The position numbers were made by a program, and so were the translations under genes. From Heloderma charlesbogerti (taxonomy: Eukaryota > Chordata > Lepidosauria > Squamata > Helodermatidae), in assembly GCA_026122225.1 (NCBI GenBank), contig JANEZZ010001623.1, forward strand, positions 248,001-312,000: a stretch of DNA of 64,000 bases, read 5' to 3'. Shown here one piece after another: positions 10,561 through 21,796 of this stretch (its first letter is position 1; every line of letters starts with the position of its first letter). Under the pieces are notes generated by a model. The model saw only the letters and a list, made by a program, of their open reading frames with translations, did not search any database and was not told the DNA's origin.

Positions 10561-11550
10561 CACCAACTTATATGTGAAGGAACTCTGGGGAGGGAGTTGT
10601 GTACCTTACCCTAGCCCCAGCAGGATAAATAGTGCCCTGGGCAAGGAGTGCCTTTGGTCCCCTCTCCCGCCGCTGTAGTAGTCAGTTTTTCAGGGCTACC
10701 CAGGGGATTTATGGGGCCTGGTGCAGGTATGATGTCCAATGAGAATGACATTGTTCAAAACCTTGATCTCTCTGCCACTGTGCTACAGTTTGTACAAGCC
10801 AGAGTTCAAAAAGCCACATTCTGAGCAGTGGCAGTACACTGTGCAACACAGCGGAACTATCACAGGTTTTACTTATAATATATATTTTTTTGGCTTTATA
10901 CCAGTTCCTGTCTTTTGGTAAGCATTCTTTGTTTTAGAATATCCATTATTTTTATCTTTTAAAAATAATAAAGACAAGTTATAAATAAAAAGGTATCCAA
11001 CCAACCTCTTACAGCTTACAGCTTTATTTTATTATTTATTTTGTTATATCGTGCTTATAGTGTTTACAGTATTTAAGTGCTAAGTGTTCGTAACATTGAC
11101 TCAAAGTAAAGCTGTGTTCGACTGATTTTTACCTAGCGCAAATGACATCACAGTGGAAATTGAAGAAGAACCATACTTTAAAGCTAATTGAAGGAAGACC
11201 ATTTTTGCAGTTAGTGCCCAAACAACCTGTAGAACCTTAAAAGAACGGTTAGAGGCGCTGGCTTTTTGCCACCCTAGCTCACTGCAGACAGTACATTCCA
11301 AAAACACAGCCACTGAGCTAAGCTAGGAGCCCCCTCAGCTCGACGCCATGCGCAACCACCCAGCTCGCCACTCCTGAGGCCAGCCCTGCCCCAGGTCACT
11401 GCTATTTTAAGAGCACTATGCTGAATTACTGCTGTAGCACTTTCTGGAAGTGTAGGGGGGACTTGCAGGCGGCACTTCAATGATGACTGTTTTGTCATAG
11501 CTGGATTTTGATTCTGAAAGTAAAACGAGTTACTCTTGGCTGTCCACATT
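10561..11550. other. Unassigned stretch
   Basis: No recognised gene or repeat. AT-rich around 10925-11060. Confidence 0.4.
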
Positions 11551-11559
11551 TTTGGTGGT

Positions 11560-11640
11560 GGTTGTTATTAGGATTTTTACCTCGCTTTTCAGACAAAAAA
11601 GGCTTGTGGGGTGGCTTACAAAGGTCAGTAATACAAAGTC
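11560..11640 (-). mobile_element. Short L2-like LINE 3' tail, minus strand
   Basis: 'tttttacctcgcttttcaga...cttgtggggtggcttacaaa' is the reverse complement of the typical 'ttgtaagccacc...gcgaggtaaaaat' LINE tail. It abuts the L2 element at 11654-12180, whose own tail reads 'gccccgcctttctactgaga' and 'caaggtggcttacaat', so two tails lie in a row. Confidence 0.5.
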
Positions 11641-11653
11641 TCTGCCTTCATGC

Positions 11654-12180
11654 TTATTATTTAGTTGATTGGATTTGTGCCCCGCCTTTCTACTGAGAAA
11701 ATGGCACTCAAGGTGGCTTACAATCATACATAAATAAATTAAGTTAAAACAATAATAAAACAAATACATTAAAACATGATTAAAACACAACAGTAACAGA
11801 ATAAAACAGCACCCAACCCAATAGAACCACTTACACACCAAAGGCCTACTTTAATAAAAGCATCTTTCCCTGCCAGTGGAAGGACAGCAGGGAGGGAGCC
11901 AACCTAACCTCCCTTAGCAGGGAGTTCCACAGCCTGTGAGTGGCCACCAAAGAGGCCCTCTCTCATGTTGCCATCAAATGCACCTCTGAAGGTGGTGGTG
12001 TCAAAAGAAGGGCCCCTCCCGAAGTTCTTAAGACCCAGGCAGGATTATATGGGAGAAGGTGGTCTTTCAGGTAGCCTGGTACCAAGTCATATAGGGCTTT
12101 ATAGGTCATAAGCCGCACTTTGAATTCTGCCCAGAAACAGACTGGTAGCCTGTGAAGCTGCTGTAACAAGGGAGTCACGA
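11654..12180 (-). mobile_element. L2-clade LINE, 3' part, minus strand
   Basis: On the minus strand, 12178-11963 encodes a 71-residue piece with the order L-x-x-L-H-R-L-P-V then F-K-V, T-Y-K-A-L-Y-D-L-V-P-G-Y-L. This is the conserved region just after the reverse-transcriptase domain in L2-type LINE proteins. Downstream, cagggagttccacagcctgt (11919-11938) is the reverse complement of codons for the conserved L-W-N-S-L-P block, now out of frame with the first piece. The 3' tail with 'gccttgagtgccattttctc' lies at 11693-11712 in complement. 5'-truncated and frame-broken, so inactive. Confidence 0.8.
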
Positions 12181-12234
12181 TACAGCACTGTGTCCATTGT
12201 TCATGCTACATATGATATAAATAATTAACTAGGA

Positions 12235-12700
12235 AGACAGACACTATTAATGTTCCTGCCCCAAATGTATGTATTTATAATAACATGTATCCTGCCATTA
12301 ACTGGCACAAGGCAATTAATAGCAAAACAAAACCAGATGAGACAATATCACATATAAAAATTACACATGAATTAAAATACAATAAAAGACTGGATTTTAA
12401 AAACAATGCAAAGCAGAGAGAAGCAATACAATAGCCAATTCTGAGGGCTTTAATTCAACCCCTCTCTCCACCCCCTGCCTCCACCCCCATCTTTAGTGCC
12501 TATTTAAAAGCAGGCAATGTAGGGGCCGAACATTGCCTCTGGAGAGGCCATTCCATAATCAGGGCATCGCAACTGAAATGGCCCTCTGCCTAGTTCCCAC
12601 CCTTTGTCAGTGCTGGGATTGTAAGAAGGGCCTCAGAAGCTGAGTGAAGTTCTTTTTGCGTGTCTGGGGCTAGCCAAACTCTCCAGTTTAGTAAGATTGT
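12235..12700 (-). mobile_element. Older L2-like LINE 3' region, minus strand
   Basis: 'ctctggagaggccattccat' followed by 'gaaatggccctctgcctagt' and 'aagaagggcctcagaagctg' repeats the order seen in L2-like copies (compare the end of the element at 11654-12180). The A-rich part at 12290-12420 corresponds to the 3' tail. No frame survives. Confidence 0.5.
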
Positions 12701-13570
12701 GTCCACTCCCTGAGAATGTCAGCACATGAATGAATATACCCTACTTGGAAATGTTTTGCTTAATTTCAATCATATGGAAACTAATATTAAACACACATTT
12801 AATATCTTCTCTGTAATTTTCTAGCTATCAACCTGGGAGAGCCAAACGCTTGACTCAGACACACATGCTTGTTCTTTCCCCAACATCAACCCAAACCATC
12901 TGGCTATGAGCATTTGCAAAATGCAAGTTTTATTTCAGAATTTTTTTTAAAAAAACCCACCCCAAATCGTATTTTAGAAATACTTTTTATTTAAAACTAA
13001 ATCAATAAAATATACCACATGCTAGAATTGGACAGGACCGCTTTGTTTCTCCACCCTCAGTGAGGAAGATTCCTGTATTGGTCCTAAAGACAGAATGAAT
13101 CTATATCTGTTATAGCTCTGTTGAGGATTTGAGAGGCTCAGATCCCTTCTGCATTTGAAGAAAAGTCCTGCGGCTCTGCCCCTGCCTAGAAAAGAGTTGC
13201 ATGCAACTTGGAACCTTACCCTGACAAGGACAGATTACCCTCCCAAAAAGATATAAATGGGACCATTTTGGATCCTATCAGTGTTGCTGTTAGAATGAAC
13301 TAACTGTGGCTCCAAAAATACAAAAACAGCATATCCCAAAACGTTTCTTAACTTTGCTCCAATGGTTTTATATATGCAGTTCACCCAAAACAAAGGAAAA
13401 AGACTAGTTTATCCACTGGCATATGGTTTCACTCATTTGCTTGAGTTTACTACCCTGTTTTTGCATTATGTGATTGTGGGGCCACGTCATATACTTATCC
13501 AGAGACAGGCCATCCTCTTCCGTTGGTGGAGGAGTGGGTGTGCATCCCTCCCCATTCTGCTTGTAACAGA
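12701..13570. other. Unassigned stretch
   Basis: Nothing recognised. The + frame at 13362-13586 and the opposing minus frame at 13404-13694 overlap, and the latter runs into the fold-back element. Confidence 0.4.
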
Positions 13571-13898
13571 GCCAGTTCACATGTAACGAGAAGCCACCAT
13601 GGATGAATTCTCCTGTGCAGTGCTGGCTGCCATTTTGAAATTGAAGCTGCAGGAAGGGCACGCTGCAGCTTAGCGTTACGTATGAACCTGGCAAGGGTGG
13701 GTTGTTGGGGTGGTTAACAAACCACCTGTGGCCCTAAAACAGGCCATGGGTTAACCACCCCATCAACCCAGCCCCGCCAGGTTTGCATGTAATGCCAAGC
13801 TGTGGCATGTCCCCACCAGAGCTTAAATTTTCAAAATGCTAAATGCCAAGCCAACAAATTCACGCACAGTGGCTTGCTGTTACATTTGAACCAGGTCA
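13571..13898. mobile_element. Long fold-back DNA element (nested inverted repeats)
   Basis: The outer ends gccagttcacatgtaacg (13571-13588) and gttacatttgaaccaggtc (13879-13897) are inverted. The inner arms are strong: gaacctggcaagggtgggtt and gggtggttaac (13684-13720) pair with gttaaccaccccatcaaccc and ccgccaggtt (13751-13783). The whole block folds as one imperfect hairpin of about 330 bp with no ORF, typical of a non-autonomous fold-back or MITE family. No clear target duplication found. Confidence 0.65.
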
Positions 13899-14160
13899 GA
13901 GCATGATGCAAGTGCTCCACATGGGAGTACAATTTGCACAATTGTCCTCTTTGTTTGAGGAGAGAATTGTGTGAAAGAGGCCTCCATGTTTGTAAACCTC
14001 AATATGGAGCATTCATGTCTTATGTAGGGCATAAACTCAAACCTGTAGCATAAACTCAAATTTTCTCTATTTTCAAGGGGCAGTCCCTATTTTTCTGTCC
14101 CTAGTAAATCAGTTTCCCTGTTTTGTCCATGTTTAGTGTATGCTTTTTTAAAAACAACAA

Positions 14161-14326
14161 CGTAGAATCATAGAGTAGGAAGAGATCTTGTGGGCCATCT
14201 AGTCCAACCCCTTGTGTGACTGAAGAAATCCAGAGCTAGAGCATCCCTGACAGATGGCTGTCAAGCATCAGCTTGAAGACCTCCAAGGGGGAAGAGGCCG
14301 CCCACCTGCTCAGAACTGGTTCCATT
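14161..14326 (-). mobile_element. CR1 LINE 3' end, minus strand, left part of a split copy
   Basis: Starts with gtagaatcatagagtaggaa, the reverse complement of the CR1 3' end, and continues 'catctagtccaaccccttgt', 'catccctgacagatggctgt' and 'ggttccatt'. The same order is in the better-preserved minus copy at 39288-39455. The CR1 sequence stops at 14326 and resumes near 14763. Confidence 0.75.
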
Positions 14327-14754
14327 TAGGGTGGCTAGGTGTCTTACTTTACAGAGGACAGTTCTTTATATGAAGAGCTATCAGAGGACAGTCCTCTCTT
14401 TGAAGAGTTGTCCAGTCTGAGTCTGGTTTAAAGATAAACCCATAAGACCCATAAGAAGGGAGACTCATAAGAAAAGAGTAAAGATGAAGACTCCTGCTCT
14501 CCCTTCTTATGGGTCTCTATCTTTAAAGTTAACTCCTGGACAGCAGATTGAGCAGGCACACAGATCACCTGGTCCCAATATTCCCCATTATGGTGAGATG
14601 TTGTATTTCTATTTAAATTATAGTTACTTTGAAATTTACATCTATGCATATAAATTAGTATATGCAAGTGTTACGCAAATTGGTCCCCTCCTTTGTCCTT
14701 TTTTTTTGATGATGCATTTCCTCTTTTTTTGGCAATGCATAAGCGGACAGCCAA
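14327..14754. mobile_element. hAT-like element of the TAGGGT(T/G)GCCA family inserted in a CR1 copy
   Basis: Flanked by an imperfect 8-bp duplication, gttccatt (14319-14326) and gttcaatt (14755-14762), and it interrupts the CR1 sequence at that word. The left end tagggtggct and right end cagcc(aa) are weakly inverted. It contains an internal hairpin (taaagataaacccataagac against gggtctctatcttta, 14431-14525). It shares its right half with 8690-8875 and 27024-27224. No ORF, so non-autonomous. Confidence 0.65.
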
Positions 14755-14762
14755 GTTCAATT

Positions 14763-15045
14763 GTCGAAGCGCTCTTACCATTAAGTTATTTCTCCTAATC
14801 TTCAATTGAAATCTACCCTCCAGTAACATAAGCCCATTAGATTTAGGCCTGTCCTCTGTGATAGCCTTCTCTTCTCCAGGCTAAACACACCCAGTACCTT
14901 CAATCTTTCTTCACATGATTTCTTTTCCACACTCCCTGACCATCTTCATTGCCCTCCTCTGAACCTGTTCCAGTTTGTCTTCGTGCTCCTTAAAAGTGTA
15001 GTCCCTCAAAACTGGATGCAGTATTCCAGATAAGGTCCAACTAAT
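14763..15045 (-). mobile_element. CR1 LINE, right part of the split copy, minus strand
   Basis: 'gtcgaagcgctcttaccatt' continues the CR1 order, followed by 'ttctccaggctaaacacacc', 'attgccctcctctgaacctg' and 'ttccagataaggtccaacta'. These are complements of the codons near the end of the CR1 ORF2 (the blocks before and around E-R-V-Q-R-R in 53704-55900). Old and without an open frame. Confidence 0.75.
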
Positions 15046-15499
15046 TTTAATGAGAGTTACTACAATTCTCATTCTTCAGGGTTCCACTTGCTCCAGAGGG
15101 CAATTTCAGAGCAGGAAGCCAATGCATCGTCTCTAGTATTGATGCATGTGCAGCCTGCCAATTCACACACGATGGGTCCTGAGCTATGTTTTGAATTTTT
15201 GATAGCCTATTGTAGGATAATAATTTTTCTAGTATATCTAACAAAAAGAACAAACATACCATAAGCTTTTAAATCAGTGGAAGATAGGTACTTGAATAGT
15301 AAATGAATAGAGTGAAAAGGTGAAATCTTTGATATATAATAGTGGGGAGGGGGAAGGCTGGGCACTAATATGAGAAGTGGGATGTTATAAACATGTCTCC
15401 ATTTTTGTCTGTGAATGTTGGATGGTATTCCTTGGAGGGTCTTTGGCAGCATAAGCATGTGAACCAATCCATACAATGTCTGTATAGGGCTTCTCTGCT

Positions 15500-15702
15500 T
15501 GTGTGGTACTATAGTCCGATGATGCAGTTTGTTAAAGTGAGCTAAGGTTGTGCCTTAGGGCATGGGTTTGGACTACATGAACTTCAGGCCCCTTTTAGCT
15601 CTCTGATTGCAGAGCTATAATCCGATACACAAATTACCTAGGGGTAAATCCCATTGAACTCAGTGGGACTTACTTCCAAGTAAACATGCATAGGATTAGA
15701 TG
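15500..15702 (+). mobile_element. CR1-like 3' end, then a short MITE
   Basis: 15565-15605 reads ctacatgaacttcaggcccc ttttagctctctgattg, like the final CR1 segment. It is followed at 15610-15702 by a copy of the GCAATCCTATG MITE family ('tcccattgaactcagtggga', right end acatgcataggatta). Confidence 0.5.
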
Positions 15703-16084
15703 GTAACTTGGTTTTCTCCTTGTCCCTGCTCACCATTTGTTGCTTAGTCTTACAGTTGCATCTATTTTACAGTAATAAATCCCTATAACCAGGTCTCCAG
15801 AGAATTAAGCAGTCTGCATGCCCGCAGTACCTTCCTTCACTGATTAACTGTGTGAAAGTCCTCTGGCCATCTGAAGTATAATGACTTTTCAACTAATCTC
15901 TTACAGGCTCAGGTGTGACATTAATGATTGACAGGGCTGTTGCCATTTGTGTATCCAACTAGAGTGGGGCACTGCAAATCAGAAAAAGAGCTCACCAGCT
16001 CAGGGTGTATAAGGAGAAGGCATCTTGCTGTGAGCAAGTATCTCTGTCTCCGCTTGAGTTCCAGTTGCACAGGAACCTTGGAAG
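15703..16084. other. Unassigned stretch
   Basis: Nothing recognised. Confidence 0.35.
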
Positions 16085-16262
16085 AATGAACTGTAGCACA
16101 GTGGTAGAGAACATGCTTTGCATGAAGACAGTCCCAGGTCAATTCCCGCTGGCTCCAGTGAAGAGGGTCAGATTGCAGATGATTTGAAAGACCTCTGTCT
16201 GTTTTGCTGGAGAATTGCTAGGGTAAACAATATTGGACTAGAATGGACAAATAGTCTGACCT
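16085..16262 (+). mobile_element. Diverged tRNA-derived SINE, + strand
   Basis: The head 'gtagcacagtggtagagaac' (A-box region) and 'cccaggtcaattcccgctgg' (B-box region) match the SINE family at 902-1096 and 53449-53643. The body 'acaatattggactagaatgg' and 'tctgac' match that family's tail. Heavily diverged. Confidence 0.7.
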
Positions 16263-16597
16263 AAAGTTGGGCCAAATATCCTCTCTCCTGCCAGCCAGCC
16301 ACTTTTGCAAGATCATTTCTCCCCTGAAAAAGTGCATAGAGGATTGTCAGGGACAGATGAATACTAAGAAGCAGGAGGGCAGGAGGGCTTACCTTTAAAA
16401 ATGAGGTGGTCAAAGTTTTTTTTTTTCTTTCTTTCGAAAGAAAGACAGACCTGCAGCCACTTGTATTTAAAAGTAAGACCATCTGCTCCCAAAACAAATT
16501 CTAAGGCTTTTCCCACCCCCAAAGATTCATCCAGCATTCAGGGGCTTCAAACCCCCCCCCTTTTTTTACAAAAATTGGTGAGCCACGTACTTTGGCC

Positions 16598-16680
16598 CAG
16601 CCTTCCCTAACCTCGTGCCCTCCAGATATTTTGGAGCTCCCATCAATCCCAGCCAGCATGGCCAATGGTCAGGGATGCTT
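16598..16680. mobile_element. Half of a fold-back hAT-like MITE (CCTCCAGATGT family), copy B
   Basis: Only the left arm remains: cagccttccctaacctcgtg, then 'ctccagatattttggagctc' and 'ccagccagcatggccaatgg'. The right arm is missing. Confidence 0.65.
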
Positions 16681-19600
16681 GGAGTTATCTGTAACAGGAT
16701 GGCTGATGAGGATGGAGAGATTTAACAGTGACCTGCATCAGGTTTCCTGGAGTAGGGGAGTCTTAACCTTGCTCTCCCCCCAGCATTCCTGATGCAGATG
16801 ACTAATAACCTCGTGGAAATGCAGTCTGAACCACCACCACCCCACCCATCCCATCCCCTGGTCTTAGTGAGTAGGGAGGGGAGATTTGAATATTCCCATC
16901 GCTGCATGCTTAGATGTTTGTGTGCACATGTGTATGCATACGTGTGTGTCTCCTGCCCCACATTGCATGTAGTCCTCAGAGCCAAAAATGTTGCTCACCT
17001 GTGTTTTAAAGGAACAGGGACCAGTTCTGAGCAATGTTCAGGCCACCCTTAATTTAAAAGCTGCTGGTGCATTTACAGACTGGAAGAAGATGTCTAGAAA
17101 AGGAAGAATTAATGGCGTTTCTACCGCAGTAGCAAAGAGCTTTGTGGTTGGCAATGCATTTTTATTATAAAATAGGTCACTTCCATTTAATGTTTCTGTC
17201 AAAGCAAATATTGTTATAACAAGTGCAATAGAATTTTAAAGAGTTCTGACAAGAAAAGCAAAATGGAACTGAAGATGAGGTCATGTGTTGAGAACCTTTG
17301 TAAAGACGCCGGCAGTCTTTGTCTCTCTCTCTCAGGTGATAAGACATAGAAATTATATCCAGAGCACAAAAAAGGAGTTGTTCGCTTTTTCCCCCTAGTA
17401 GTTTTTAGATTTGTGCCACTTGTAGCATGCTTAAGTTTAGGCTGGGGGTGGTAAATCTCCAGGGGCCAATTCACCCCTCCTAGAACCCACCAGGGGCTGC
17501 ACCTCTGCCTCCAAGCCACCCAGCCAAATTCATCTCTGAAATTCAGCACCATGGTGGCAGGGGCAGGAAATAAATCTGCAGTTTGCCACTGAGGTTTGGT
17601 GACAAGGCCACAAAAAAAGCCCCCAGTTAGCTTTGTTTGGAAGCTAAATAGGCCTTTTTGCCATTGCTACTGCACTGCTGCAAATTCGGCAGCAACAGTG
17701 GGGACTCCACAGAAAGGCAGAGTGTGTGGGGGCGGGGGCTTGGTTTAAGCAGTAAAATGATCATGATTCAGAATGATAATGTACAATGGTGAAAGTGAGT
17801 GAGGATAGAGTATAAGATTTACTGATGGTTTAGTGGTGGTTAAAGAGAGTACTTGCCTATGAGCATTAAACGTTTCAAAACATGTGCTCAGAATGTTATC
17901 AGTGGAGGTGGGAGAAGTGCTTCATTTTTAAAGAGAGGTGTGAAGGTGCAGATGTGCATGAGATTCCTACCGTCTAGCCTAGAAGGAAGCTCAGATCATT
18001 AATGTCAGTGTTTGTGGGACAGAGAGCAGTTGCTCACTGGTGAGGGAAAGACATATGTGGGATGTATGTCATACTAAATGTGAGCAAATGCTAAGGCCAG
18101 CTATTAAATTACAGCTCCAGTCCTCAAGGCATTGTGTTGGGTTGTAAAAATTGAGTTGTTTTGCAAATCAGGCATTTGTAGGTTACATGTTCACATAAAA
18201 TGTAGTTGATACACCTGTAAGTGAAATAAATATTTCTTTTAAATCCTGCACAATTTAATCCAATGGGAAAACTACATCACATCTTCAAAGTAAAAGACTT
18301 ACTTACTGTTTACCGCCTATTAACACTGAACTTGTATGTTCTCATGGATTTTTCGTCCTGGTTACACAGAGTACCTGGAACATGGAAACCCAGGAAAGGT
18401 ACTTTAAGTGTACCCTCTGCTGTCTCAAGCAATTTGTGTGAATGCTGGTTGCTTAGTCCAGGTGTATATAGGGAAGTAATTCATGTTTTAGCATTTAATG
18501 TGAAGCAGACACCAAGCATTGTAACATTTGACCTTATAGGAGGGTCAAAGGTTACATTTGTTTCTCAAAAATGGTTTTGCAAATCTTTTTCAGAGCTGAT
18601 AGATACACACCTTAGCTGGATACAAAACATTATATGAAACAGAATGACTGTTTTTTGATCCAAGCAATCAAAGTCCAAGGTAATTGACATTTTCCTGACT
18701 TTTGTCTAGCTGCAGCTTTTCTTAAGCTTTCTTGATTTATTTGGGTTTCTTCTGTAAATGTCATTTTGGTTTTTGCTCGGTTGAAAGGCTGATTGCAGAA
18801 ATCTCTAATATTTGGTGGGTAGGGAAAATGCAGTTGTGGGGGGGGGATATGCGGGTCGCATGCGCTGTTTAAAATCCCTGAAATTTACCAGTAGTAGCTG
18901 CCCCTTCTTTTAATCATCAGGATCTGGAGTTTGCGTGGTATGTCAAAAACATTTTCAAAAAATGAATGTATTTCCCACACCCACTCCACCTCCAGAATCA
19001 TTTTGCTATTTATTGGGCCTCTGCACTGAGTTCTTTAATGCATGGGTGAAACTCATTTTGTCTACAAAAGTCCAATTCATTTCTGTGCTTAGGCAGGGGT
19101 TCTTATCTGCGATCTAGCAGCATAGTGCAGAGAGGAGAATGTAGACTATAAAGCAGATAACTTTTTCTTTTGCCATGAACTAGGGGCTTGATCCAGCTGC
19201 TGCTACAGTAGTCCATCTACCCCCCACCCCACCTCATTGTACAACAAATAGATAAGCCTTAGTTAGTCATGATTACTCCCATTTTACACAGACCTAACTT
19301 ATGGCTCTGCAGCAGGGCCCTTGTATGCTACCCTGGTAACAACCCAGAAATGTGGGGCCATGCCAGTATTGCAAGGAGCTATGCTGTTACTTTAGGCAGG
19401 GCAAAATGTACCTGAGGCGACAAAGTGTGAGGAGGTAGATGGTGCTCAAATCATAAGGGCGAAGGTAGGAAGGCCCTTAATAAAATCCACAAGCTGTACT
19501 CCTAACTCACCCCCAATTTTAGCCAAATTATGCCTCCCATAGCCTTCTGAAAACAACAGCTACGAGGGATTTTATAAAAGGTAAGAGAAGGCCCCCTGCA

Positions 19601-19758
19601 ATTTAAGCACTGGTGGTATAATGAGGAAGGGTTAGCTCCTCTAACCTGCACACCCCTTTTGATATAAGAATGATATCACCCCACCCCTGCTTTATACATG
19701 AGCAGGACAGACACATGACTAAACTGTGTAGCTGCCACCATCATGTCTGGTTTGACTC
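16681..19758. other. Long unassigned stretch without recognised repeats
   Basis: About 3 kb without a family I can name. The longest frame is 124 codons (+, 18263-18637), starting at an ATG after an AT-rich run and free of stop codons in a locally AT-rich context, which makes it slightly unusual. It contains no signal peptide, domain or repeat that I recognise, and no splice sites in a convincing arrangement. G-rich runs occur at 17727-17740 and 18837-18848. A CAC/GTG-rich part lies near 16910-16950. Confidence 0.4.
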
Positions 19759-19904
19759 GCAGGGCCAAAACAGACATTACTTGAAATGGGTGTGTAGCAG
19801 CTACATCTATTTTTTCCCCATTTTTTACACTAGAGTAGGTGCAGGGGGCTGTGAACTGGATTGGGAACTTAACACATATTAAAGTAATGTCTGTTTTGGC
19901 CTGC
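19759..19904. mobile_element. MITE with 24-bp terminal inverted repeats (CAGGGCCAAAACAGAC)
   Basis: Left arm gcagggccaaaacagaca(ttactt) at 19759-19782. The right arm at 19881-19904 is its reverse complement except for one extra G and one end base. The start CAGG(G) is hAT-like. About 146 bp with no ORF. No clean 8-bp target duplication is visible. Confidence 0.65.
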
Positions 19905-20154
19905 AATTCTCTGGTTTACAAGGGAACTATGGTTTGCATTAACCCTGGTTTGCTTCAGTGTGCATGAAATATGAAACCATAATTAACACCCGCAGGGGAA
20001 GGGGGAAATTCCTCCGGGGAGGGGAGGAGGTAAGCAGAGAGAGTACTCATTCCCAAAGTTGGCTCTGAGTTTGCAAACAATTTTCAAGCCATCTTTTAAG
20101 TGTCTAATTTTACCAAATTTGGTACAGGGAGGAGGTGCAAGCCAGCATGACTTG

Positions 20155-20330
20155 TATAGTGGCATGCAGTGCCTTTCAATGAATATCAATTGCTGCAAGG
20201 GGGGGGGGGAATACTGCCTTCAAGCCCTGCTTCTTGGCTTCCCAGAGGCATCTGGTTGGTCTTGTGGGAAACAGGACTGTGAACTAAATGGCCTCTTTGT
20301 CTGATCCAGCAGGTCTCTTCTTAATGTTCA
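20155..20330 (+). repeat. Dispersed repeat ending 'tctgatccagcaggtctctt'
   Basis: 'cttggcttcccagaggcatc', 'tggttggtcttgtgggaaac' and 'ctgatccagcaggtctcttc'. The same order recurs at 36740-36880. Possibly a LINE/SINE 3' end, class uncertain. A G run at 20200-20210 interrupts it. Confidence 0.5.
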
Positions 20331-20404
20331 GTCTCAGCCCTGATGATTAACTGGGAAGGGGAAAAATTAATCTGCCAATTACAACTATGCAGCACTGTCT
20401 AGAT

Positions 20405-20518
20405 CAGCCTTCCCCAACCTGGCATTGTCCAGACGTATTGGACTACAACTCCCGTGGCTGGGGGATTATGGCAGTTGTAGTCCAACTCATCTGGAGGATG
20501 CTAGGTTGGGGAACGCTG
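20405..20518. mobile_element. Fold-back hAT-like MITE (CCTCCAGATGT family), copy C, with 8-bp target duplication
   Basis: 114 bp. Left end cagccttccccaacctggca, right end ctaggttggggaacgctg. The arms pair through 'ttggactacaactcc' and 'gttgtagtccaa'. Flanks gtctagat (20397-20404) and gtctagac (20519-20526) agree at 7 of 8 positions. An 8-bp duplication is the hAT signature, so this copy defines the ends of the whole family. No ORF. Confidence 0.8.
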
Positions 20519-20526
20519 GTCTAGAC

Positions 20527-21480
20527 TGAATTTACACAATCAAATTGGTGAGTTATGAATCAATCTGTGAAGCATATGTTGAAGAGGTTGCAGGACAACT
20601 TCAGAACATGCTCAGTAATCGCAACTCAAGCCACATTTACTTTTCTATTGGAATGGTTCTGAAAATGGCTGGAGCTTACCAAACATAGATTAGGTCTCTA
20701 GTTTGTTTTGCACATGCCAAAGCAATTGCACCAGTGTATAAAGGCATGGTGAATGCTGAAAGGGATTAACTGATGCCATGTGCACATCATACTGGTTGGG
20801 TTGTGTGCATATGCTTATATTCAAGGATACAGGCTGTTCTTGGGTGCACACCCTCTTTCAAAATATGTTGCCCACTGCAGTGTAACCTTATGTACACAAC
20901 ACTCCCCTGTATCTAAACCTTTGATTATCTTAATCTTTTGGATGTCTTCCCAGCCATTTGGCTAAATGAGGGCACATTTTTATTAGATATTTACAAGAAT
21001 CAAAGCGCAGTATTCAGGCCTCAGGAATTTTTGGACTCTTCACCACCATCCCCACCCCCTTTCCCCTCCACTGCAAAGACAGAATGAGTCATAAGAAGCT
21101 CTAGATATCTGCTGTGCAATCATCAAAAATACATAAAAATATGAACAGATTGGAAAAAGTGAATATGGAACAGTTGTTTACTCTTTCATATGATACCAAG
21201 GGCGGGGTGGGGGGGGGAGACAAGACAAGAACGTGCAGCAGGTTTAAAAACAATATGCTTCCCCCTCCCACACACACACACACAACGGTTATTTGACTTG
21301 CAGGATGCATTCAAAATTAGTTCGAAAAGGGATTAGATGAAGATAGGGCTATTGATGATTCATTCAAGGTGTGTATGTAGCATGCACTGCACAGCACACT
21401 GCAATAGAGCAGACAGCGGAAGGAAACATTACATATAAAACTTGTTAGCCAATTAAAGAATGTGTAGTTAATTAGACATC
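20527..21480. other. Unassigned stretch with simple repeats
   Basis: Contains a G run at 21210-21220 and a (CA)n run at 21269-21284. No gene or named repeat seen. Confidence 0.4.
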
Positions 21481-21790
21481 TGCCTTTTTTACCAGTTTAA
21501 TTAAATCTGCATGTTACCAAAACCCCAACAGAGATGCTGTATTTGAAATAATGAAAGAAATATAAGATAACTTAGAGTATAATAAACAAAAACCTTTTTG
21601 TTTAGACACAACTAGACGCTATATTAATATTTGCTTTTGCTTTTCCTATAAAAAGAAATTTAAAAATCAACATGTACTTAATTTGCTGCTCCATCAAGTA
21701 AAATTTTTTGCTAATTAAAATTGGCCCCTACCTGTTAATCAGCCAAACATGAGTTGATTAATCTACCAAAACTGATTTAAGCTTTCAGCC
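21481..21790. promoter_or_regulatory. Candidate conserved non-coding stretch
   Basis: AT-rich, repeat-free and dense in homeodomain-like cores: ctaattaaaatt (21711-21722), gttaatcag (21734-21742), gattaatc (21756-21763), attaatatt (21622-21630). It is bordered on the right by a SINE. Inference only. Confidence 0.25.
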
Positions 21791-21796
21791 TGAGTT

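Noticed and set aside
10925..11060. AATAAA-like words suggesting a gene end
   Set aside because: AT-rich DNA gives many such words; no exon or 3'-UTR-like feature upstream.
16418..16446. Palindrome ctttctttcgaaagaaag next to a T run
   Set aside because: Short and low complexity; no flanking element or second copy.
18263..18637. 124-codon open frame, + strand, in repeat-poor DNA
   Set aside because: The best non-repeat candidate, but no motif, no homology I can recall and no splice or promoter context. One such frame is expected by chance in 64 kb. A translated search and conservation test would decide.
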